Positions 26,125 to 34,328 of a stretch of DNA of 59,363 nt are shown in pieces (within the stretch, counting starts at the first letter, position 1; each line of letters opens with the position of its first letter). The translations under genes and the position numbers were made by a program. The notes under the pieces were generated by a model. That model saw only the letters and a program-made list of their open reading frames with translations, did no database searches and was not told the origin of the DNA. Origin of the DNA: Bdellovibrionales bacterium (GTDB taxonomy: Bacteria; Myxococcota; XYA12-FULL-58-9; SYDY01). The DNA lies in contig SYDY01000076.1 in the NCBI GenBank assembly GCA_005801425.1, positions 1-59,363 on the forward strand, read 5' to 3'.

Positions 26125-26325
26125 CTAATGTGAGTCAAGCAGCATCTCAAGCATCGGTTTTAATGTCATAAAAAGAGAGCCCCGTTTCACACTTTCCGCG
26201 CGACCAGGCTCATGGGGAGATCGACGCACCGTGAGGAGCGAATCTCGTAAAGCATTTTTCGTAATCGTCTTGGGCAAGTCCTTCGCCTGATTCTAAATGT
26301 CTTGACTGATGTGCAACACCTCAAC
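26125..26325 (-). pseudogene. 3' stump of a third RAP-like paralogue
   Basis: Translating the minus strand gives VEVLHISQDI, a TAG stop where the other copies have Trp, then NQAKDLPKTITKNALRDSLL and, further on, TLKPMLEMLLDSH and a stop. This matches the last 65 or so residues of copies 1 and 2 (ISQDIWNQATGEASTIAKNA and IKPMLETLLDTH). Everything upstream of the VEVLH strand is gone, replaced by the neighbouring CpaF-like gene. The 140 bases on its other side are the leader of copy 2. This piece is too short and broken to be made. Confidence 0.85.
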
Positions 26326-26352
26326 CCATAAGAGTATTCTTAAACAGACATA

Positions 26353-27600
26353 TCATGCATCGTCGTCATCGCGTCGCACAGGCTTAGGCGGAGGCCCCAA
26401 ACCATAGGTTGCGGCCATCGTGGCCGCATAGGACGCATCTGACGCACTTTGGACTTCTTCCGTCTGAATATCATCGCCCAAGTGATCCAATTCCCATCCA
26501 GGATCAGGGCCCTCATCGGGGATCATCACTTGGCGTGCCACTTCATCCCGCAAGCGCGACTTCGGTGATTTGGTGCCCGGAGGCGAAGGTGCCAACTGAA
26601 ATGCGCGTGGCTGTGGACTCACAACACGCGGCTTACTCACATGGGGCAGCGTGGGTTCCTCAACGGGGTCTGCAGGTTCGTGCGCTTCAGTGGGCATGCT
26701 TTTGAATGAGGGCAACGCAAAACGCAGATCCTCTGCCAGAGCACCCGCCCCTACCCCCGGCAACGCCCCCGCAAACGTAGGCATGCCTGCAGGCAAAAGA
26801 GCGTGGGCAACAAAACCATCGCCCCGCAAAAACAAAGGCTGCAAACGGTAGGCATCGCCATGGGGAACCACCTCGCAGATCTGCGTCACACGCCCTGCAG
26901 AATCACCACGTCCCAGCAAAACCACCAATTGCAACGATGACAACATGCCCGTCACCGACTGCGCCGCTGTACTGCCCAGGTCGCGTTCCAAACGCATCAG
27001 CGCTACAGGGATCTCCCCTGCATCCACACGCGCACAAACACCTGAGCCATCTTTCAAAACCGAAGACACCGATGTGCTCGGGAGGCCCCAAGCGGCGATG
27101 CCATCAACACCGGCCATCTCAGCGCCCCATACCGATTCACCGCGAAGCCATGCGACCGGCGCGGGTTCATCGTCGGAAAGCACGGCCATACATCGATGGG
27201 CATGGGCCAATGTCTGGCATACAAGTTCGGTACTCGCCACCCATTCGCCGGCAATCAAAATGTTCTTCCCAAGGGCGATGGCTGCACGCAATGTTGCCAT
27301 CGCCAACTCAGAAATACGCCCTTCGTCGATCCATGCATGTTCCAGCGGCTGAACAACACGCCGAAGTACCAAAGCATCCCCTACCCGGTGCACAACAGTG
27401 CCTGGAAAAATATGGGCGCCATGCCATGGATCGACAGCCGCGATCAACGCACTGTGATCGTCTTCGCTCCAGACCATCTCCACGTTTTGTACGCCCTGCA
27501 CCGTTTCACATTGCACATGATCCGGCCTGAGCAGCATACGGCACACGCGCTCGGGGGTATGATGGTAAAGCTCTTCACACAATGTTTCGATTTTGCTCAT
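26353..27600 (-). CDS. CpaF/VirB11-like secretion ATPase homologue lacking Walker A, 415 aa
   Basis: The middle of the protein follows the CpaF pattern. ALGKNILIAGEWVASTELVC sits where CpaF has GKNVLVSGGTGSGKTT. ALMRLERDLG, SLQLVVLLGRGDSAGRVTQI and CEVVPHGDAYRLQPLFLRG match the CpaF end around SAIDLIVHLSR, RVTEIAEV and LQDLFVF. The P-loop Gly and Lys are absent (GEWVASTE), so nucleotide hydrolysis is unlikely. The C-terminal 120 residues are Pro-rich and acidic. It may be a regulatory or structural pseudo-ATPase of a pilus or secretion system, or a repurposed protein. The start is 69 bases from a divergent histidine kinase gene. Confidence 0.5.
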   Translation of the reverse strand: MSKIETLCEELYHHTPERVCRMLLRPDHVQCETVQGVQNVEMVWSEDDHSALIAAVDPWHGAHIFPGTVVHRVGDALVLRRVVQPLEHAWIDEGRISELAMATLRAAIALGKNILIAGEWVASTELVCQTLAHAHRCMAVLSDDEPAPVAWLRGESVWGAEMAGVDGIAAWGLPSTSVSSVLKDGSGVCARVDAGEIPVALMRLERDLGSTAAQSVTGMLSSLQLVVLLGRGDSAGRVTQICEVVPHGDAYRLQPLFLRGDGFVAHALLPAGMPTFAGALPGVGAGALAEDLRFALPSFKSMPTEAHEPADPVEEPTLPHVSKPRVVSPQPRAFQLAPSPPGTKSPKSRLRDEVARQVMIPDEGPDPGWELDHLGDDIQTEEVQSASDASYAATMAATYGLGPPPKPVRRDDDDA

Positions 27601-27669
27601 GAATGCGTCTATTATCGTTCATCGGCAGTCGTATGTCGAATGTTGGGGCCTTGGGGCCTGGAGAGAGCC

Positions 27670-29709
27670 ATGGGTGCCGACATCACCAGTGCGATTTTAG
27701 CGACGGTCGTATGTATCACCATTGCCATCGCGATCCTTGTTCGACGCGAGCGACGATCGGTCTATCGGTCTTTTTCCGTTTTCGCGTTGTGCATCGGCCT
27801 TTGGCATACGTCGTCGCTGCTTACACGGCTTGCCGTTGAATCATTGCTACGTTGGCATCTGTTGCTCGCACTGGCCATTCCACCCACGGCCCTTCGCTTT
27901 TATCGAGGCCTCGTTCGCGATCCCGATCCACGCATACGCCAATTGCACAACGCCTCATTTTTTATCAGCGGTGGACTTGCGCTGTTGGTGCTTTCACCCC
28001 TCGGCACAAGCGAAATCATCCATAGCCTGATGGGCATCTACGTCCTTGGGATATTGGCTGCAATGCTCGAACAGATCCGGGCACGCGTTCTTAAAACAAC
28101 CCACGAAGATGAAGCCAAACTGCTTCGCTACGTATGGCTTGGGGGTGTCGTCGCCCTCACCTTCGCAGCATTCAGCATTGTGTTTGATTTTCGGCTTCTC
28201 GATGCCCAAAGTCACATTGCAATCACGGCATATATGTATTTTTTGTATCAATCGATCATCGCCAAACGCGTCATCGAGGTGGCCGAACTTTTAGGCAAAG
28301 GCGCGGTGCTTGGTGTGCTTACGATTATTCTCGCAAGCATCTACATCCTGCTTGTTTTTTGGGTGGGCGAAAACGACCAAGGCCTGTGGCTTTTTAACAC
28401 CATAGTCGCAAGCTTTGTAGTTCTCATTTTATTTGATCAAATAAGGCCAAGCATTGAAAATCTCACAGGACGACTTTTCTTGCGTGACCGCTATCAACTG
28501 CGCAACCAAATCAACGTTCTCCAACAGCGTCTTCCTCGTATCACCACTTTGCATGATCTTCGCGATGCACTCTTTGACGGACTTCAAAGTCCACGCATCA
28601 ATCAAATAGCGCTTTACGTCGCAAGCGATCGATCCATGCGTTTTCAGCGTATCGGCTACCGAGGCGCACCTACACCCGATCCTTTCGATCTTACCGAACA
28701 TCCCCATGTATTAAGTACATTGCGCAATCAACGAAGACCCGTTCTCTACGATGCGTTGGTGCAAAATCAACAAGGCACGCTTCCTGCACGAGGCGATCGC
28801 GCCAGTATTCATCACGCCAAAGAACGTATCAAACACATGATCGCCACCATGGATATGCTGCACGCCATCGCCATGATCCCCATCTGGTGCGATGACGATC
28901 TAACGGGTTTTGTTGTTCTTGGATCACCGCCCGGCATGGGTGCCCTCTCAAGTCAGGAATTGGCAAGCCTGCTCACACTGGCCGAAAGCTGCGCTGCAGT
29001 CATTGAGAACACTGAAACTTACGAAGCCCTGCGTGAACGCGACAGGCTTGCAGCCGTGGGCGAAATGGCGACAGGCCTCGCCCACGAGATCCGCAACCCT
29101 TTAAGCGCCATCAAGGGGGCTGTACAATGCTTGGATCCGAAAACACTTCCCTCCGATGCCAACAGCATGCTCACGGTGATCGTCGAAGAAGTGGACAGAC
29201 TTAACCATGTTGTGGGGCAATTTCTTGACTATGCACGCCCTGGCAGTGTGGAACTCGATCACGTCGACATGCATGACATTCTCACACGCACACTTAAACT
29301 TTTGGAACCCGAACCGCTTTTACAAAATATTCACATCGACTTAGAATTTGAACCTGACTTGCCGCTGGTACGCGCCAATGCGGTACAACTCAAACAGGTC
29401 TTTCTCAATTTGATCCGCAATGCCGCGCAAGCCATGCCCCAAGGCGGAACACTTGGCATCAGTACTGCACGGCGTGAAACACGCCATGGTGACACGGTCT
29501 TGGTTCGCTTTTCCGATACAGGCATGGGCATCGACGATGCCGATCTCCCCAATATTTTCGTGCCATTTTTTACCACAAAACAGGGAGGTACAGGTTTGGG
29601 CTTGCCCATTTGTGACAAGATCATCGCCGGGTTTGGCGGCAGCATCATCGTGCGCTCGCGCAAAGGCCAAGGAACGGCGTTTACAGTGCGGTTACCGGTT
29701 GCCGAATAA
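27670..29709 (+). CDS. membrane sensor histidine kinase with GAF-like domain
   Basis: About 679 aa. The ATG at 27670 has GGAGAGA five bases upstream; the open frame extends far earlier but overlaps the divergent gene. Residues 1-250 hold about seven or eight hydrophobic segments, a membrane sensor. A linker (RLFLRDRYQLRNQINVLQQR) leads to a GAF-like domain (about 280-450). The kinase core follows: GEMATGLAHEIRNPLSAIKG with phospho-acceptor His472, the N box NLIRNAAQAM, the G1 box FSDTGMGIDD and G2 GTGLGLPICDKI. All catalytic boxes are intact. No response regulator is adjacent. The architecture resembles PrsK-type kinases of exopolysaccharide systems, but the signal is unknown. Confidence 0.88.
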   Translation: MGADITSAILATVVCITIAIAILVRRERRSVYRSFSVFALCIGLWHTSSLLTRLAVESLLRWHLLLALAIPPTALRFYRGLVRDPDPRIRQLHNASFFISGGLALLVLSPLGTSEIIHSLMGIYVLGILAAMLEQIRARVLKTTHEDEAKLLRYVWLGGVVALTFAAFSIVFDFRLLDAQSHIAITAYMYFLYQSIIAKRVIEVAELLGKGAVLGVLTIILASIYILLVFWVGENDQGLWLFNTIVASFVVLILFDQIRPSIENLTGRLFLRDRYQLRNQINVLQQRLPRITTLHDLRDALFDGLQSPRINQIALYVASDRSMRFQRIGYRGAPTPDPFDLTEHPHVLSTLRNQRRPVLYDALVQNQQGTLPARGDRASIHHAKERIKHMIATMDMLHAIAMIPIWCDDDLTGFVVLGSPPGMGALSSQELASLLTLAESCAAVIENTETYEALRERDRLAAVGEMATGLAHEIRNPLSAIKGAVQCLDPKTLPSDANSMLTVIVEEVDRLNHVVGQFLDYARPGSVELDHVDMHDILTRTLKLLEPEPLLQNIHIDLEFEPDLPLVRANAVQLKQVFLNLIRNAAQAMPQGGTLGISTARRETRHGDTVLVRFSDTGMGIDDADLPNIFVPFFTTKQGGTGLGLPICDKIIAGFGGSIIVRSRKGQGTAFTVRLPVAE

Positions 29710-29787
29710 CTACATTATCACACAACAAAACAACACATTTTTATATAATTCACCCGCTTCATGGGGAAATACTGGCACACTTTATGA

Positions 29788-31119
29788 ATGGCGAGTCACT
29801 TTAGGCGCCTTGCGACGTTAGCAAAGGAGCTTCCCAGGGCGGCTGCTTACGCTACTGAGAGCGTGCATGCCCGATCTAACGCGAATCTACCGGTGAAGCC
29901 CTCAGCGAGTAAAGCAACAGACATGCCTGTCGTTGATACGCAGCAGGCAACACTGCCTCATCAGAAAGCACCAGACGCTGCCGCGCAATTCACAACAAAA
30001 TCGTTTCTTTCTAACCTCCAACATAAGTTAGCATCAGAACTCAGTCCGTCGGGGCTACCCCATTTAGAACCAAGTACAGCGAAAGTTCCTGCCCTCGATC
30101 CCCAAATCATCGCCGCTTTCCTTCAACATATTGCATCAGAAGACCCACATGCAGGCATACCATTCAGCGCAGGCACGACAGAGCTCACCCCCAAGCAGGA
30201 ACAAGAATTCCAACAGGCCATGCTGCGATCCATTGCAGACCAAGAAGATCCATTCACAGGAATATCCGAAGCATCAGAAACTTTCACACACGAAATTTTC
30301 TCACAATGGATGGCTGAGAGTCCTGTGGGCAAAGCCATCACAGAGGGAATACAGTCGATTCTCGAAAGCCCCACGCTTAAAGAATTCATGGTCTCGGCGG
30401 GAACAACGGTTGCCATGCATGCTCCGTCTGCTGCCCTAGGAGTCGCACAAGCAGCAGGAACAATGCCAAGTTTCGCTAGATTCACGCTCAAAGGTGTAGA
30501 AGTTAACGCAGTACGAAGCGGCATCAAATGGGGCGTCCAGAGCGCGATCAGCGAAAGCATTCAAAAAGCATTAACACCTGAAGGAGCAGCCAAAGATCCT
30601 GAAATAAAAAAACATGCCGATTTGGCTGCAGCCTTTTGTACATCCATTATTTTTTGCCCACTTGAAAATATTCGGCAGGCACAAATCGCATCCCGCGAGC
30701 CCGTTTCTGTGGGAACCGCAGCGATGCGCATGGTACAACAAGACGTAACACGCCCTTTTCGCGGTGCAACTCCAGCAGTGATGCTTCAGCTTATCGGAAC
30801 ACTCACGCGATTGATGATGAAACCCGATGCTTCGGGCAAAGCCCCGTCAGAAGCAGAGAAAAATGCGGTGATGGTCGCTGCAGGTGTTTTCTCGGGCGTC
30901 GTTGGCATGACAAAAAACATATCGCAAACCAACGGTGTATCTCCCACTGAGGCATTCAAGTCCGTGCTTAAAACAGCGGCAAAACAACCACGGACTGCCG
31001 CATTGCTCATGGGATTTTCAGTGGCGCTGAATGTCATTGGAACACGATTGTATGGCTTGATGGACCAAGGCTACGATTCGGCAACTTCTCATGCTGGCAA
31101 GGCACACGCAACAACGTAA
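29788..31119 (+). CDS. mitochondrial-carrier-like protein with presequence-like N-terminus, 443 aa
   Basis: Not certain. Residues 200-425 look like three repeats of about 78-84 residues. The clearest is the second: AAAFCTSIIFCPLENIRQAQ matches the carrier signature P-x-[DE]-x-x-[KR], followed by TRPFRGATPAVMLQLIGTL, like the yrGl.p.llR part of carriers. The first (SAGTTVAMHAPSAALG, then LKGVEVNAVRSGIKW) and third (VAAGVFSGVVGMTKN, then GTRLYGLM) are degenerate. The N-terminus MASHFRRLATLAKELPRA is basic, amphipathic and poor in acids, like a mitochondrial targeting presequence. Carriers are eukaryotic; a known bacterial example is the Legionella effector LncP. Alternatively it is an unrelated helical membrane protein. 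Confidence 0.45.
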   Translation: MASHFRRLATLAKELPRAAAYATESVHARSNANLPVKPSASKATDMPVVDTQQATLPHQKAPDAAAQFTTKSFLSNLQHKLASELSPSGLPHLEPSTAKVPALDPQIIAAFLQHIASEDPHAGIPFSAGTTELTPKQEQEFQQAMLRSIADQEDPFTGISEASETFTHEIFSQWMAESPVGKAITEGIQSILESPTLKEFMVSAGTTVAMHAPSAALGVAQAAGTMPSFARFTLKGVEVNAVRSGIKWGVQSAISESIQKALTPEGAAKDPEIKKHADLAAAFCTSIIFCPLENIRQAQIASREPVSVGTAAMRMVQQDVTRPFRGATPAVMLQLIGTLTRLMMKPDASGKAPSEAEKNAVMVAAGVFSGVVGMTKNISQTNGVSPTEAFKSVLKTAAKQPRTAALLMGFSVALNVIGTRLYGLMDQGYDSATSHAGKAHATT

Positions 31120-31127
31120 ATACGAAT

Positions 31128-32621
31128 TTACACCAAATGTGCAAACTTTCCCCAAAACCAAACACGCATACCATGCAACAACCCCGTATGGGGAGAATCT
31201 TCGGCATCCCTTACATCCTCGCTGGATGTACCTTCATGATTAAAGTAACGCGTAAAAAGTTCTTTCGCACGTGCCACCACGTTGTGCTGATCATGAGGAT
31301 GACTCATATCGCTGCTATACAAAAAGCCAAATTCTGAGGACCTGTCTTTTGAAAGCCCGTCCCAGTTGTGACTTGTCACCATCACCGTTTTCCCAAACAA
31401 ATACAATTTCATGTGTGAATAAAACTGGGTAAACATCACACGCACGTGGGAACCATCCTCAGTTAAACGAGGCATCAATGCCATCAATGCATGATACGCC
31501 GAGGGTGAATCATGACTGTCACGATCAATCGTGACAAGGCGTGCATCGGCGCCACGACCGCTTGCGGTGCGCATGGCACGTGCCACCGAGGACACCGTCA
31601 CGTACGGCGCGGTCGCCCAATAGGGCGCATCAGGTCTCGCCGCCGCTGCTTCTTCAAGGGCATACTGGGTGAAATCACAACGATGCTGAGGCATACTCAT
31701 CATCGCGCATGCCCAGGTATTTCCCGGACGTTTCGTTAAATTTTTAGGAAAATATGCTTCACGAATACTTTGGGTTCCTGCTTGCGCGGAAATGACGATA
31801 TTTGCATGTCGCAATGCAAGAAGCGCTTGGATATGGGCATCCACTGCTGCCGGACCGCGCATTTTGGCCATGAGATCGTGACGATACACATCACGATCAT
31901 CGCTTAGATTTTTACCACCCGAAAACGCCACGAGATCATCGGCGTCTTTATAAAAGACAGAAGCCAACTTACAATGTTCCACCGAAGGCCATGGGATCCA
32001 GCTGTTCGTTGCCCAGGTGTATCCATTATTGATCACATGGACATCGATCCCCGCAGCACGCATGCGCATGGCAACAGGACTTGCTTTAACAGGATCCCAT
32101 CCCGGCATCGCCCACCACATCAAACTACCCAACGTTCCAAAAAACGCTGAGTGATTGCACTCGCAACCCCACGCACAAAGCAACACGTGTACTTTCACGC
32201 CCCGGCGTGCGGCTTCACACAGTGCTTCAAGTTCACGGGTCGCGGTACCTGGATGTTCGTCATCAATCAAAAACTGATGCAACACACGGCTGATCACATC
32301 ACCCGATTTTGCTTTGTTGTATGCATGTACAATTTGACAGTCCGCTTCTTCAGACTTAAGCAAGCGTACTTGGCTTCCCGAGGTGCATTGATAATGGGGA
32401 TCACGATCCCGGCGTTCCATGGGTCGCACAGGATCGGCAAGCCAACCGATGGTATAATCCACCCGTTCTTGCAAACTCGCATTTTCCCGTCGAAGTGACT
32501 CAACACTGTCGACGCCATCGCTAAAGCATGGCCCTAAAAATTCATGCTGGCACCGTGATAGAGGTTCCTGCGGGGGGGTGGTTGTCTCTCCAAAAAAATT
32601 CTGAAGCCGCAGTGAGACCAT
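31128..32621 (-). CDS. phospholipase D-like (HxK) protein, 497 aa
   Basis: Two half-domains of the PLD superfamily are visible. The first is SVEHCKLASVFYKDADDLVAFSGGKNLSDD (split here as EHCKLASVFYK and FSGGKNLSDD). The second is YSHMKLYLFGKTVMVTSHNWD followed by SSEFGFL. Each has His-x-Lys and the downstream G/S-x-N element, but the Asp of the classic HxKxxxxD motif is replaced (Phe in the first, Gly in the second). The catalytic His pair is intact, so phosphodiesterase or transferase activity on lipid or nucleic acid is possible. No signal peptide; a charged helix lies near residues 40-55. Third gene of a run with the barrel and lamin-tail genes, and convergent with the carrier-like gene eight bases away. 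Confidence 0.75.
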   Translation of the reverse strand: MVSLRLQNFFGETTTPPQEPLSRCQHEFLGPCFSDGVDSVESLRRENASLQERVDYTIGWLADPVRPMERRDRDPHYQCTSGSQVRLLKSEEADCQIVHAYNKAKSGDVISRVLHQFLIDDEHPGTATRELEALCEAARRGVKVHVLLCAWGCECNHSAFFGTLGSLMWWAMPGWDPVKASPVAMRMRAAGIDVHVINNGYTWATNSWIPWPSVEHCKLASVFYKDADDLVAFSGGKNLSDDRDVYRHDLMAKMRGPAAVDAHIQALLALRHANIVISAQAGTQSIREAYFPKNLTKRPGNTWACAMMSMPQHRCDFTQYALEEAAAARPDAPYWATAPYVTVSSVARAMRTASGRGADARLVTIDRDSHDSPSAYHALMALMPRLTEDGSHVRVMFTQFYSHMKLYLFGKTVMVTSHNWDGLSKDRSSEFGFLYSSDMSHPHDQHNVVARAKELFTRYFNHEGTSSEDVRDAEDSPHTGLLHGMRVWFWGKFAHLV

Positions 32622-32660
32622 GTAGGTTTTGTAATCACATTCAAGACACCATGTAAACGA

Positions 32661-34328
32661 CTAAAATTGTGCGCTCGCATGCATCATGACATTCCACGAA
32701 AATTCACCGCTGCTTGCTGCATGCGCGACCGCCGCAAGAAATCGCCCTTCAAGCATCACACCACGTACGACCATTTCAGCAAGGCAACGCAAACGGTTTC
32801 CATTCGACTCATGACGAACATCGGCAAGAACACGCACTGAAAACCATTCCATCACCCTCATCACCATCGCAAGCGAGGCGCCGTAGGGCCACATGGGCAC
32901 TTTCCCGAGCACCTGATCCCAAATCATAAATGCACGCATACTGCCTTGGAAACGTCCCATACGCGCATCACTTCGCAATGCGACACCATGTTGCAAGGCA
33001 GGAGAGGCTGTCATCATCTGACCGCCCGTGTACAATTCAGCGCGCACCCCATTGCCCTCACGAAATCGCCCCGTGCGAAGATCAACACGCCAACGCAAAG
33101 GTTCAATGTCCCCCGGCACACGCATGGGCGGCATCGACACATCGGCAACCAAACGGGTTTGCAACGCACGCCGCAATTCAATCCACGATCGCACACCCAT
33201 TTCATTGCGTGTGCGAAATCCAAAGCTTTGGTTCGGTGATGCAGGCGCCACCGTATGAGGGTTATCATAGTTGCGGCCATAATACCGAACGTGACCACCC
33301 CACTCCCATGCAGAAACATCATAGCGGCCTTCAATGAGTAGAGCGGGCGCCATGCGATCGGTAAGTGCCACGGCTGATCGCGCATGCCACGCATTCTGAT
33401 CAAAGCCTGCGCCAAAACCCCATGCACCATACACATCGCGCGTAGGCATTCCTGCATTTTCAGAAGGTCGCAATTGCAACGAGTCACGCACGATACGTTT
33501 CGCCACATAACCCGAAGCATTGAGCCAAATGCCGCGCGGATCTCTCCACCCTACTTCGCTCCCCACAAGCGCCTCGATCATCCCTGATCCGCTGGTTTGC
33601 CATGCCACACTTTGCGTGGGTTGTTTTGCATTCAAAAAAGCTGGACGCAAACCATCCTGCGATGACCACGGATCAACCCCACCCATCCACGCATACTGCG
33701 ACATCGCCACAGGTGAAACACTCGCAAACAACGCCCCATGCATGCCCTGCACAGGTTCCCACGCAACACCGACACCCCATTGGGGGTCACGCACGTAAAG
33801 ATCGCCTGTACGTGGCACCACCCGTGTTTGTGCATCGGGTAGAAGTGCTTCATCATCGCCGTAACGCCGCGGCGATGAAAACACGAGTCCCCCTTGGGTA
33901 CGCGCCGTAAAACTTCCAAGCAACCAACGAAATTTTCCCCATGACCCAGAAATCGACCATTTAAGTAACACCCATGCAGGCGTTTCATCGCGCACCAACA
34001 CAGCACCACGGCTTAAATCCCACACCATACGTGCTTGTGGTTCACGTCCGAGAACCAACGCCATGTGCATATGCGGCGTATCCACTTGCGTGCGTAAAAA
34101 GCCTTGTACATCATGGAGATCACTTCCTCCGGCAACCGCTATTTCCGTTTCTAATCGTTGTGTTGTTTCACTATTTTTCTGTTCTAATTTCCGCGCATCG
34201 TTTAAATCCAATCCGGGGATCTCAGACCAATCCCATGCCGACGATGTGGATGGATCGAGTTGGGGTTGATCTTGCAAAATATCCGAGGGGGATCCCACCA
34301 CAAAGCACACAAAAGCCATGATGTTCAT
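32661..34328 (-). CDS. predicted outer-membrane beta-barrel protein, 555 aa
   Basis: The N-terminus MNIMAFVCFVVGSPSDI is short and hydrophobic, a possible signal peptide. A small helical piece (AWDWSEIPGLDLNDARKLEQ) resembles a helix-hairpin-helix element. From about residue 100 to the end the protein is a long series of alternating-residue strands rich in Trp, Tyr, Gly and Arg (for example WGVGVAWEPVQGMHGALFAS and WEWGGHVRYYGRNYD). It ends in a strand with terminal Phe (MMHASAQF), a typical outer-membrane insertion signal. The start overlaps the stop of the lamin-tail lipoprotein gene (ATGA at 34325-34328). Exact function unknown. Confidence 0.65.
   Translation of the reverse strand: MNIMAFVCFVVGSPSDILQDQPQLDPSTSSAWDWSEIPGLDLNDARKLEQKNSETTQRLETEIAVAGGSDLHDVQGFLRTQVDTPHMHMALVLGREPQARMVWDLSRGAVLVRDETPAWVLLKWSISGSWGKFRWLLGSFTARTQGGLVFSSPRRYGDDEALLPDAQTRVVPRTGDLYVRDPQWGVGVAWEPVQGMHGALFASVSPVAMSQYAWMGGVDPWSSQDGLRPAFLNAKQPTQSVAWQTSGSGMIEALVGSEVGWRDPRGIWLNASGYVAKRIVRDSLQLRPSENAGMPTRDVYGAWGFGAGFDQNAWHARSAVALTDRMAPALLIEGRYDVSAWEWGGHVRYYGRNYDNPHTVAPASPNQSFGFRTRNEMGVRSWIELRRALQTRLVADVSMPPMRVPGDIEPLRWRVDLRTGRFREGNGVRAELYTGGQMMTASPALQHGVALRSDARMGRFQGSMRAFMIWDQVLGKVPMWPYGASLAMVMRVMEWFSVRVLADVRHESNGNRLRCLAEMVVRGVMLEGRFLAAVAHAASSGEFSWNVMMHASAQF

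Noticed and set aside
27196-27669. Upstream extension of the histidine kinase gene
   Set aside because: The extra 158 codons overlap the divergent CpaF-like gene and have no membrane or domain features; the ATG at 27670 has GGAGAGA in front and starts directly into a membrane segment.
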